Shown in pieces: positions 1 through 7,297 of a stretch of 17,717 nucleotides of DNA. The translations under genes and the position numbers were made by a program. The notes beneath the pieces are model-generated. The model was not told the DNA's origin. It made no database searches and saw only the letters and a program-made list of their open reading frames with translations. The stretch's first letter is position 1, and every line of letters starts with the position of its first letter. This stretch comes from an uncultured Bacteroidales bacterium (GTDB lineage: Bacteria > Bacteroidota > Bacteroidia > Bacteroidales > Muribaculaceae), in contig USIN01000011.1 in assembly GCA_900554715.1 (NCBI GenBank), forward strand, positions 1 to 17,717, given 5' to 3'.

Positions 1-638
<638 letters not shown>

Positions 639-661
<23 letters not shown>

Positions 662-839
662 CAACCGCCTCATCGCCGACCTCTGCGAACGGCTTCCCGG
701 CGACTTCCGTCTCTGCGTCGCCTCAGACATCACCTGCTCGCGCCAGTCGATAATAACCCGGCCGCTGTCACAGTGGAAGAAAGCTTCGTATAACTACGAC
801 AAAATACCGACAATCTTTCTGCTCTACAGCCAGTCATGA
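639..839 (+). CDS. RsmI-like SAM-dependent methyltransferase, C-terminal fragment
   Basis: The last 66 residues of the reading frame (FIETPYRNNRLIADL...TRLCVASDIT-like core...KIPTIFLLY) match what I recall of the C-terminal end of the short tetrapyrrole-methylase-family proteins of Bacteroidetes, relatives of the 16S rRNA methyltransferase RsmI. The pattern is a FIETPYRNN strand-turn, then RLCVASDIT, an Ile-Thr-Arg/QWKK segment and a final IFLLY strand. The N-terminal SAM-binding half is missing because the upstream sequence is rpoB. The stop codon overlaps the next start by four bases (ATGA at 836-839), the usual sign of translational coupling, so this end belongs natively with the downstream metallohydrolase gene. 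The family assignment is from memory of the motif pattern; the exact substrate of this subgroup is unknown to me. Confidence 0.75.
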
Positions 840-1861
840 AACAGCCGCGCCGCATAAGCCGCCAGCTCGAAGAACTGCCGTCGCTCTTCGACGACATCGG
901 GATTGACATCAACCGCAGCGACATCGCCGCCGACATCATCACGCGCCACCGCCACGCCACCGAGGCCAAAGAGACCGCCAGAAGCCTGAGTGTCGACACC
1001 GCGGCCGCCAGTCCGGGACGCCACGTCAAATTCATATCGTTCGGCAGCGGCAGCAGCGGCAACTGCGCGTATATCGGCACCCGCTCCGGCGGCATACTCA
1101 TAGACGCCGGCGTCGACAACAACTATGTCACCGACCAGCTGCTGCACAACGGCATCGACATCGACAGCATCAAGGGCATCATACTGACCCACGACCACAG
1201 CGACCATGTCAAATATGCTTACTCGCTGCTGCGGCGCCGCACCTCGACCCTGCTCTACTGCACGCCGAAGACCCTCAACGGCCTGCTGCGGCGCCATAAC
1301 ATATCGCGCCGCATCAAAGACTACCATCACGCCATCTACAAGGAATTCCCCTTTGAGGTCGCCGGCATGACCGTCACCCCGTTCGAAACCTCTCACGACG
1401 GCAGCGACAATGTCGGTTTCTCGATAAGCGCCGAAGGTCTGACTTTTGTAGTCACCACCGACACGGGCTATATAACCGAACGGGCCGACTACTACATGCG
1501 CCGCGCCAATTATCTGATGATCGAGAGCGACTATGACCTCGACATGCTGCGCCGCGGCCGCTATCCCGAGTATCTGAAGGCCCGCATAATATCAGACACG
1601 GGCCATCTCGACAATATGGTGACTGCACGCTATCTCGCCGACATCTGGACGCCCGTCCTCCGCGAAGTCTATCTCTGTCATCTCAGTCAGGACAACAACG
1701 CCCCCGAGATAGCTCTCGCCGCCGTCAGAGAGCGGCTTGCCGAACGCAATATCAGCGTCGTCACCGACGACTCGGTCGTCTCAGGCGAGGCACTGCGCCT
1801 CTCGGCCCTTCCACGCTTCAAATCATCGCCGCTCTATATCCTCAGACCGGTTGAAGAATAA
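836..1861 (+). CDS. MBL-fold metallohydrolase (YycJ/WalJ-like)
   Basis: 341 residues. The metallo-beta-lactamase fold begins near residue 64 (VKFISFGSGSSGNC), with the metal motif THDHSDH at 118-124 (His119, His121, Asp123, His124). Further ligand-like motifs follow: TSH in ETSHDG, Asp in TDTG, and a final CHLSQDNN histidine. This order is typical of the YycJ/WalJ group, putative nucleases or phosphodiesterases binding two divalent metals in the cytoplasm; the substrate is not established here. The first 63 residues form a hydrophilic, Arg-rich extension. There is no ATG near residue 64 and the start overlaps the upstream stop, so I keep the long start. It is the last gene of its transcription unit and is followed by a strong hairpin at 1901-1931. 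Confidence 0.88.
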   Translation: MKQPRRISRQLEELPSLFDDIGIDINRSDIAADIITRHRHATEAKETARSLSVDTAAASPGRHVKFISFGSGSSGNCAYIGTRSGGILIDAGVDNNYVTDQLLHNGIDIDSIKGIILTHDHSDHVKYAYSLLRRRTSTLLYCTPKTLNGLLRRHNISRRIKDYHHAIYKEFPFEVAGMTVTPFETSHDGSDNVGFSISAEGLTFVVTTDTGYITERADYYMRRANYLMIESDYDLDMLRRGRYPEYLKARIISDTGHLDNMVTARYLADIWTPVLREVYLCHLSQDNNAPEIALAAVRERLAERNISVVTDDSVVSGEALRLSALPRFKSSPLYILRPVEE

Positions 1862-1900
1862 TCGGCTAATACAGCTATTTTTAGCTATTATAATACAAAC

Positions 1901-1931
1901 GAGGCCGCGTCGTGGTTTACGACGCGGCCTC
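1901..1931. terminator. Bidirectional terminator between convergent genes
   Basis: A perfect 13-bp stem (GAGGCCGCGTCGT with ACGACGCGGCCTC) closes a 5-base loop GGTTT. It lies between the metallohydrolase stop at 1861 and the stop of the minus-strand gene at 1958, so it can serve both. The minus-strand side is followed by an AT-rich tract; the plus side has no clear T-run. Confidence 0.8.
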
Positions 1932-1957
1932 GCTGTAAGTTATCGCCTGAGCGATTA

Positions 1958-4063
1958 TTATTCGGCAACTGCGCTGTTGATGAAGTTGAGCGAGTTGTTC
2001 TTGATGTTCTCTTTGCCGACGAGGAGAGTGAAGGGATCGAAGAGACCGATGCCCATCGTGCGGTTGAATGTACCGGCATATTCGTCGAAGTCATAGGGAC
2101 GGCTTTCGTCAGAGACAGAGTCTACGACGAAGACAACTACCGAGTTGTTGCCTTTGACGGGGCCTACGAGGCTCTTCTCGGCAGCAGACGCGATCTGACC
2201 CTGCAGGGCGCTCTCGCCTACGCCGATCGAAGCGACACGGGGTGAGCTGAAGATGATGTCGGCCTGAGCGACGGGAAGCTCCATTGCTGCTGCATAGCCG
2301 TTGATGTCACCGGCTTTGCCCTGATAGTCGGCCATGAGTTTGTCGAGTTTCTTGTCTGTGATGGCGCGTGCGCGCAGCTGGTTTTTGATCTGGTAGCAAT
2401 CCCACGGGAGATATTCACCGTCATAGATGTCTTTGATTGCGATAGCCATCAGATAAGACTGTTTGTTATCCTGGATAACAGGTGACACCTGACCCTTCTT
2501 GCCTTCCATGACCCATTTGACGGCGCCGCGGCTGTCGCTGATGTTGGCGATGTGGGGATGAGATGCGCCGACGAGATCGGGAAGCACCATAAAGCCTGCT
2601 TCGGCTGCGTTGGCGGTGAAGTCGTCAGCCGACGAGTTGGCAGAAATGAATGTGCGGAGGTCGTTTGAGAGTTTCTCAAGTGTTGCGTTCGAGGGATCGA
2701 TCGTGTAGTTGATGACCGCATAGTCATAGACAGGCACGGGTGAGCGGCGGGCGTTGACGCGGTAAATCTGCGAGTAGACGTTGCCGTTGATGCTGTCTGT
2801 CATGACGAAAGGCTGGCCGACGGTGGCGTTGAGCAGCGCGTCCTTGATCTTGGTGTCTGCGCCGCCGAGGCTGACGAGCGATGTCCAGATGCTGTCCTGA
2901 GCCTGAGAGAAGTCGGTTTCGGCGAAGTCAGCCCATTTGGCGCCGTTGGCGAGAGCTGTCATCACGGTGTCGGCTTTCTCGGGCGATGCGAGAGCAATCA
3001 TCGACACGTTGATTGAATCGACGTCGTTTGTCACGCCGAGGATTTTGGCGAGAGTGTATTTGTCACGCTGCGATACGATGACCTTGGCTGTGCCGGCGGC
3101 TGTGGTGTCGATGAAGTTCTTGACGCGGGTGTCAGAAATCTTCGACAGAGGAGCTGTGGCGCGTGTGACGACAAAACGCGAGTCGCTGTCGACGCCGTTG
3201 AGACCTTCGCCGGAGTTGAGGGCGGCGAGAGCGTTCTCGACAACCTGCTGGCCGGCGACGATATCATCCTGCGAAGGCTCGATGACGACATATATATAGT
3301 CGATTTCGCGAAGCTCTTCGTCGATGCGGTAGTTGTTTTTGTTCTTGTCCCACTGAGCCTTGATGTCTGCGTCTGTGACCTCGGCCTCTGTGTCGGGCAC
3401 TGTGGCGGCGGGTTTGGAGACGTATGAGATGTGGCGTGTGGTGGCGTTGTCGTTATAGACACTCTTGGCGTCGAGGGTGTTTGCCGTGAAGAGGCCACCT
3501 ACGAGACGGTAGAATTTCTCCTGAAGCATGGCGTTCTCGACATCGGCCTCTGTTGCGGCCCAAAGAGCCTTGAGCTGCTGGCCGGCCTCGACGGGGAGGT
3601 TATATTTGGCCGGATTGTTGATGCGGTCGAGCACTTCCTTGCCTGAGGGATTCTCGAGACCGAGCTGACGCGAGACAGTGTAGATAAACTGCTGTGCGTT
3701 GCGGTGAGGCATCACGCCGGTCATGGCCTCTGAAATCTCTTTGTCAGAGACGCGGAGGCCGAGATCCTGATATTCCTGTTTGAGGAGTTCTTCGAAGAGC
3801 AGGCTGTTGATGACGTTCTGAGACAGCTCATCGCCGTCGACGTTCTGGTTCTGGTTGCGCATCTGCTCGTTGGCCTGTTCGAGACGGGCCTGATAGTGGT
3901 GATAGTCTACTTTCTTGTCACCTACCTGAGCGACAGTCATTCCCGAACCGAAATAAGTGCGGCCCGAGGTGAGGAAGTCGCCGAGAATAAATGCAAGCAA
4001 TGCCACGATGATGATTACGAACAGCAGCACTGACTTGCTTCTGATTTTTTCTAAGGTTGCCAT
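1958..4063 (-). CDS. PpiD/SurA-like peptidyl-prolyl isomerase, membrane-anchored
   Basis: 701 residues, the usual size of the Bacteroidetes PpiD-type proteins. It has a short cytoplasmic N-terminus, one transmembrane segment at about 11-31 (SVLLFVIIIVALLAFILGDF), then a SurA/PpiD N-terminal chaperone region from about 43 to 190. A parvulin-like domain sits at about 350-440 (INVSMIALASPEKADTVMTALANGAKWADF), and a long C-terminal region may hold a second, degenerate isomerase-like unit. The family helps fold outer-membrane and secreted proteins at the periplasmic face of the inner membrane. The assignment rests on topology and the parvulin pattern; whether it keeps isomerase activity cannot be told. 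It lies downstream of metK on the same strand and has its own consensus promoter. Confidence 0.85.
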   Translation of the reverse strand: MATLEKIRSKSVLLFVIIIVALLAFILGDFLTSGRTYFGSGMTVAQVGDKKVDYHHYQARLEQANEQMRNQNQNVDGDELSQNVINSLLFEELLKQEYQDLGLRVSDKEISEAMTGVMPHRNAQQFIYTVSRQLGLENPSGKEVLDRINNPAKYNLPVEAGQQLKALWAATEADVENAMLQEKFYRLVGGLFTANTLDAKSVYNDNATTRHISYVSKPAATVPDTEAEVTDADIKAQWDKNKNNYRIDEELREIDYIYVVIEPSQDDIVAGQQVVENALAALNSGEGLNGVDSDSRFVVTRATAPLSKISDTRVKNFIDTTAAGTAKVIVSQRDKYTLAKILGVTNDVDSINVSMIALASPEKADTVMTALANGAKWADFAETDFSQAQDSIWTSLVSLGGADTKIKDALLNATVGQPFVMTDSINGNVYSQIYRVNARRSPVPVYDYAVINYTIDPSNATLEKLSNDLRTFISANSSADDFTANAAEAGFMVLPDLVGASHPHIANISDSRGAVKWVMEGKKGQVSPVIQDNKQSYLMAIAIKDIYDGEYLPWDCYQIKNQLRARAITDKKLDKLMADYQGKAGDINGYAAAMELPVAQADIIFSSPRVASIGVGESALQGQIASAAEKSLVGPVKGNNSVVVFVVDSVSDESRPYDFDEYAGTFNRTMGIGLFDPFTLLVGKENIKNNSLNFINSAVAE

Positions 4064-4138
4064 TTAGATTTTTGTATTTTTATTTGTTTTTGTTTCTGAT
4101 CGGTCTGTCAGCGCGCGGAATGGGCGCATTTAAGCGCA

Positions 4139-4169
4139 CAAAGATACATTTTTTTCGCTATCAATCAAA
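4139..4169 (-). promoter_or_regulatory. sigma-ABfr-type promoter of the PpiD-like gene
   Basis: On the minus strand, TTTG (4169-4166), 19 bp, TATCTTTG (4146-4139) is a perfect match to the Bacteroidetes TTTG-N19-TAnnTTTG consensus. Transcription would start near 4132, giving a leader of about 70 nt. The -33 box overlaps the stop codon of metK. Confidence 0.75.
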
Positions 4170-5463
4170 ACTTCAAGTTGAATTTCTCGCGTATGGCATC
4201 AACTTTGTCTAATTTTTCCCAGGTGAAAAGCTCTACCTCGAGGCTGAAAGGCTTCTCGCCCTGATGGCCGAAATGTTTGGTGACCGTGCGGTTTGTACGT
4301 CCGACGTGTCCGTAGCTCGCTGTCTCGCGATAGATGGGCGCACGCAGTTTGAGACGCTGTTCGATGGCGTGGGGACGCATGTCGAAGTCATCGCGCATAC
4401 CGCTCACCACCGCCGAGATCTCGGCGTCGCTCATATCGACTTTGGCCGTGCCGAAGGTGTTGACGTTCAGGCTCACCGGCTCGGCGACGCCGATGGCGTA
4501 TGCCAACTGGACGAGCACACGCTCGGCAACGCCGGCGGCGACAAGATTCTTTGCCAGATGGCGGGCGGCATAAGCTGCCGAACGGTCGACTTTCGACGGG
4601 TCTTTGCCCGAGAACGCGCCCCCGCCGTGGGCTCCGTGGCCGCCGTAGGTGTCGACGATTATCTTGCGGCCGGTCAGACCGGTGTCGCCGTGGGGGCCGC
4701 CGATGACAAACTTACCCGTCGGATTGACATAAAGCGTGAAATCGTCGCCGAAGAGGCTGCGCATCTTGGGAGGCACGGCTTCTTTGACGCGCGGGAGCAG
4801 TATCTCGCGCACGTCGCGGGCAATCACTGCCAGCATCTTGCGGTCGGCCTCATCCTGAGTCATGCCCTCGCCGGGCTTGATGAAGTCGTCGTGCTGTGTC
4901 GAGACGACGATGGTGTGCACCCTGACAGGATGCCCCTGTCCGTCATACTCGATTGTCACCTGACTCTTTGAGTCGGGACGCAGGTAAGTCATGTCGACAC
5001 CCTCGCGGCGTATGTTGGCGAGCTCCTTGACAATGGCGTGGCTGAGAGCCAGCGACAGAGGTATATAGAGGTCTGTCTCGTCAGTGGCGTAGCCGAACAT
5101 CATGCCCTGGTCGCCCGCACCCTGGTCGACGGCATCGGCGGTCTCGACGCCGCGGTTGATGTCGGGACTCTGCTCGTGAAGCGCCGAAAGCACACCGCAC
5201 GAATCACCGTCAAAAAACAGCTCGCTGCGGTTATAGCCTATTTCCTTGATGACGCGACGCGTGGTCGACATCAGGTCGACATATGCCTCACTCTTGACCT
5301 CGCCGGCGACAATGACCTGACCGGTGGTTACAAGAGTCTCGCAGGCCACTTTCGACGAAGGGTCGCGGGCGAGAAATTCGTCAAGAATAGCATCCGAAAT
5401 CTGGTCGGCCACTTTGTCGGGATGGCCTTCTGAAACTGACTCTGAAGTAAATAGATAATTCAT
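4165..5463 (-). CDS. metK: S-adenosylmethionine synthetase
   Basis: Condenses methionine and ATP to S-adenosylmethionine, releasing phosphate and pyrophosphate; cytoplasmic, normally a tetramer. 432 residues from the ATG at 5463, chosen because MNYLFTSESVSEGHPDK aligns with the family N-terminus; an ATG eight codons upstream (5487) falls in the terminator T-run and is unlikely. Signature motifs are GHPDK at 13-17, GAGDQGMMFGYA at 115-126 and GGGAFSGKD at 280-288. It is longer than the E. coli enzyme (384) because of an insert around 190-245, which I recall as normal for Bacteroidetes. It diverges from metY. Its roughly 210-nt leader carries a SAM-II-like aptamer and a terminator, suggesting feedback repression by its product. 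Confidence 0.97.
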   Translation of the reverse strand: MNYLFTSESVSEGHPDKVADQISDAILDEFLARDPSSKVACETLVTTGQVIVAGEVKSEAYVDLMSTTRRVIKEIGYNRSELFFDGDSCGVLSALHEQSPDINRGVETADAVDQGAGDQGMMFGYATDETDLYIPLSLALSHAIVKELANIRREGVDMTYLRPDSKSQVTIEYDGQGHPVRVHTIVVSTQHDDFIKPGEGMTQDEADRKMLAVIARDVREILLPRVKEAVPPKMRSLFGDDFTLYVNPTGKFVIGGPHGDTGLTGRKIIVDTYGGHGAHGGGAFSGKDPSKVDRSAAYAARHLAKNLVAAGVAERVLVQLAYAIGVAEPVSLNVNTFGTAKVDMSDAEISAVVSGMRDDFDMRPHAIEQRLKLRAPIYRETASYGHVGRTNRTVTKHFGHQGEKPFSLEVELFTWEKLDKVDAIREKFNLKF

Positions 5464-5485
5464 AGTGTTGTAAGTTTTGGATATC

Positions 5486-5534
5486 AAAAAAAATCATGGA
5501 AATCAGAGGCCTGCGCGCCGCCAAATCCATGATT
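5486..5534 (-). terminator. Leader terminator upstream of metK
   Basis: On the minus strand a 9-bp outer stem (AATCATGGA 5534-5526 with TCCATGATT 5500-5492) encloses a GC-rich inner segment with a small GGC/GCC helix. It runs straight into a T-run down to 5486. It lies 23 nt before the metK start and 3' of the SAM-II-like element, so it is a candidate expression platform for transcriptional control. An antiterminator pairing was not identified with confidence. Confidence 0.65.
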
Positions 5535-5565
5535 GCATGATAAAACCTGTTTTTAATACCGTAGC

Positions 5566-5583
5566 CACACCGCTGAAGGTGTG
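5566..5583 (-). other. Hairpin between aptamer and terminator of metK leader
   Basis: CACACC (5583-5578) pairs perfectly with GGTGTG (5571-5566) across the loop TTCAGC. It sits about 7 nt after the aptamer core and 30 nt before the terminator, so it may belong to the switching platform or simply space the two. Confidence 0.55.
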
Positions 5584-5589
5584 CCGCCG

Positions 5590-5640
5590 GGCGATTTTAG
5601 CATTTTTTCAAGTGGTTGCAAGCAGCCAAATTTTTCCACT
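5590..5640 (-). promoter_or_regulatory. SAM-II-like riboswitch aptamer upstream of metK
   Basis: On the minus strand, P1 is AGTGG (5640-5636) with CCACT (5615-5611). The P1 loop holds UUUGGC (5630-5625), which can pair with GCUAAA (5601-5596) beyond the stem through an A-rich linker, forming an H-type pseudoknot. The conserved-looking words GCUUGCAACC and AAAAUGCUAAA fit my recollection of the SAM-II (and related SAM-V) consensus, including the order stem-loop, A-rich linker, GCUAA. Placement in the leader of a SAM synthetase gene is the expected biology. SAM binding to this fold is known for the class; that it works here, and through the terminator at 5486-5534, is inference. Confidence 0.75.
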
Positions 5641-5672
5641 GTCGGTTCGCGGCCTCAAGGCCATCCGCCAAC
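5641..5672 (-). other. 5'-terminal hairpin of the metK leader
   Basis: GTTGG (5672-5668) pairs with CCGAC (5645-5641), and GGCC (5662-5659) with GGCC (5654-5651) around TTGA, giving a hairpin with an internal loop. It lies right at the predicted transcript start and directly before the aptamer, so it may protect the RNA end. Confidence 0.5.
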
Positions 5673-5679
5673 TACGCCG

Positions 5680-5710
5680 CAAAGTTACAACAATCGCGCC
5701 GCTCCTCAAA
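5680..5710 (-). promoter_or_regulatory. sigma-ABfr-type promoter of metK
   Basis: On the minus strand, TTTG (5710-5707), 19 bp, TAACTTTG (5687-5680) is a perfect consensus. The predicted start near 5673 gives metK a leader of about 210 nt, long enough for the riboswitch and terminator. Confidence 0.8.
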
Positions 5711-5783
5711 ATTTTTTAACGCTTATTATATATGAGAATGCCGCCGCGATCATAACTGATTTTGTCGAAATTTGATTTTTTTG

Positions 5784-5814
5784 TTGCAGATTCAAATTTA
5801 TTATTATACTTTTG
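5784..5814 (+). promoter_or_regulatory. sigma-ABfr-type promoter of the metY-metX-hom operon
   Basis: TTG (5784-5786), 20 bp, TACTTTTG (5807-5814) is a perfect -7 box with correct spacing. The predicted start near 5821 leaves about 13 nt before the leader-peptide ATG at 5834. The promoter points away from that of metK, about 75 bp away. Confidence 0.8.
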
Positions 5815-5833
5815 CAGCGAAAACATCAGGTTT

Positions 5834-5920
5834 ATGTCAAACTTCTCATCATATAACAACACTGTCGCCGTCATGTCGAACGATATGATGATGGGTATGA
5901 TGTGCATGCGCAGACGATAA
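5834..5920 (+). CDS. Methionine-rich leader peptide of the metY operon
   Basis: A 28-residue reading frame, MSNFSSYNNTVAV followed by MSNDMMMGMMCMRRR. Eight of 28 residues are Met, and six of the eight residues 18-25 are Met, with a Cys among them. It starts just after the predicted transcript start and ends TAA one base before an antiterminator strand (5921-5930). Methionine codons so concentrated next to mutually exclusive hairpins, ahead of methionine biosynthesis genes, are the hallmark of ribosome-mediated attenuation, as in the Trp, His and Leu leaders of enterobacteria. The last three codons are CGC AGA CGA; AGA and CGA are uncommon in the neighbouring genes and could slow the ribosome at the end. 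The peptide itself probably has no function. Confidence 0.8.
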   Translation: MSNFSSYNNTVAVMSNDMMMGMMCMRRR

Positions 5921-5977
5921 GGCCGGATGTAGAGACAACGAATTTTTTCATAACTTTACAACATATCGCGTCCGGCC
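5921..5977 (+). promoter_or_regulatory. Antiterminator of the metY attenuator
   Basis: GGCCGGATGT (5921-5930) can pair with GCGTCCGGCC (5968-5977): seven Watson-Crick pairs plus three more, two of them G-U. The right strand overlaps the 5' arm of the terminator at 5969-5976, so the two hairpins exclude each other. The left strand begins directly after the leader stop codon. A ribosome resting at the stop would cover it and favour the terminator, while one stalled on the Met codons (5885-5908) would leave it free. Confidence 0.75.
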
Positions 5978-6002
5978 GGTCAACCCAGCCGGACGTTTTT
6001 TT
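5969..6002 (+). terminator. Attenuator terminator upstream of metY
   Basis: CGTCCGGC (5969-5976) pairs perfectly with GCCGGACG (5988-5995), followed at once by seven T (5996-6002). The metY ATG follows after six more bases, leaving no room for a ribosome-binding site outside the hairpin. A textbook intrinsic terminator placed inside the operon leader. Confidence 0.9.
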
Positions 6003-6008
6003 ACTATC

Positions 6009-7292
6009 ATGGACTACAGCAAACTGAAGTTTGAGACCCGACAGATACATGCCGGTCTCGACAAAGACGAAAAAACAGGCTCACGCGGCCTTGCCATCTA
6101 TCCCACAGCGGCTTATCGCTTCAAGAGCTGCGATTACGCGGCATCGCTCTTCAACCTCACCGAACCGGGCAATATCTATACCCGCCTGCAGAATCCGACG
6201 ACCTCGGCCTACGAGACCCGCGTCGCAGCCCTCTATGGCGGCGTCGGCGCCCTGGCTGTAGCCTCAGGCATGTCGGCCACGCTCATCGTCATCACCAACC
6301 TTGCCGCAGCCGGCGACAACATCGTCGCCTCGCCATATCTCTATGGCGGCACATACAATCTCTTCCGCCACACACTCGACAAGCTCGGCATCGAGGTCCG
6401 CATAGCCGAAAGCCCCGACCCCGAGGCGTTCGAGGCCCTTGTCGACAGCCGGACACGCGCAATCTTCGCCGAGAGCATGGGCAATCCGACATGCTACGTT
6501 CCTGACCTCGAGGGTCTCGGCAAACTGGCCGCCCGCAAACAGATACCGTTCATCGTCGACAACACGTTCGGCGCCTGCGGCTATCTATGCAACCCATTCG
6601 ACTGGGGCGCCAACATCGTCGTCGACAGCGCGACAAAATGGATCAACGGCCACGGCACGGCCATGGGCGGCATCATCGTCGACGGAGGCAACTTCGACTG
6701 GAGCTGCGGCAAATTCCCCGCTGTCGACGGCCCGTCAGAGGGCTATCACGGCCTAAATCTATACGAAGCTTTCGGCCCGGCGGCCTTCATCGTCAAATGC
6801 CGTGTCGACGGCCTGCGCGACCTCGGCGCATGCCCCTCGGCATTCGACAGCTACCTGATGGCCATCGGTCTCGAGACGCTGTCGCTGCGCGTCCGCCATG
6901 AGATCGAATCGACACGCCGCCTCGCCGAATACCTCAAGACACACCCCAAGGTTAAGAAAGTCAGCTACGTTGGCTTCGAGGACCATCCCGGATACAGCAA
7001 CGCCCGCAAATATTATAAATTCGGCGCCTCGGCAGTGCTAAACGTCGAGCTCGAGGGTACGGTCGAAAGCACCGTTCGTTTCGTCGAGGCCCTGCAGCTG
7101 GCGGCCCACATGACGATGATCGGCGACTCTATCACCGTCGTGACACATCCGGCATCGACAACCCACAAGCAGCTCAGCGCCGAAGACCTCGAGAAAGCCG
7201 GCGTCACCCCGACACTGCTGCGTATCTCGCTCGGCCTCGAGGACGCCGGTGACATAATCGCCGATTTCGAACAGGCATTCACCCACATCTGA
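6009..7292 (+). CDS. metY: O-acetylhomoserine sulfhydrylase
   Basis: A PLP enzyme of the Cys/Met metabolism family that makes homocysteine from O-acetylhomoserine and sulfide in the cytoplasm. 427 residues, the usual size for this long subgroup. Motifs are the YTRLQNPT phosphate-binding segment at 57-64, ASGMSA at 85-90, IVDNTFGA at 182-189 with the Asp that contacts the PLP ring nitrogen, and SATKW at 207-211 with Lys210 as the Schiff-base lysine. The C-terminal HPASTTHKQL and LLRISLGLED stretches are also typical. The next gene, metX, makes its substrate and starts 5 bp after the stop. It is controlled by the leader-peptide attenuator directly upstream. A methionine gamma-lyase is less likely given the length, the PASTTH region and the operon. 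Confidence 0.93.
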   Translation: MDYSKLKFETRQIHAGLDKDEKTGSRGLAIYPTAAYRFKSCDYAASLFNLTEPGNIYTRLQNPTTSAYETRVAALYGGVGALAVASGMSATLIVITNLAAAGDNIVASPYLYGGTYNLFRHTLDKLGIEVRIAESPDPEAFEALVDSRTRAIFAESMGNPTCYVPDLEGLGKLAARKQIPFIVDNTFGACGYLCNPFDWGANIVVDSATKWINGHGTAMGGIIVDGGNFDWSCGKFPAVDGPSEGYHGLNLYEAFGPAAFIVKCRVDGLRDLGACPSAFDSYLMAIGLETLSLRVRHEIESTRRLAEYLKTHPKVKKVSYVGFEDHPGYSNARKYYKFGASAVLNVELEGTVESTVRFVEALQLAAHMTMIGDSITVVTHPASTTHKQLSAEDLEKAGVTPTLLRISLGLEDAGDIIADFEQAFTHI

Positions 7293-7297
7293 CACGG

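Noticed and set aside
5820..6008. A second SAM riboswitch ahead of metY
   Set aside because: No aptamer-like pseudoknot or GCUAA/GCUUGCAACC words; the region is fully explained by the leader ORF and two hairpins.
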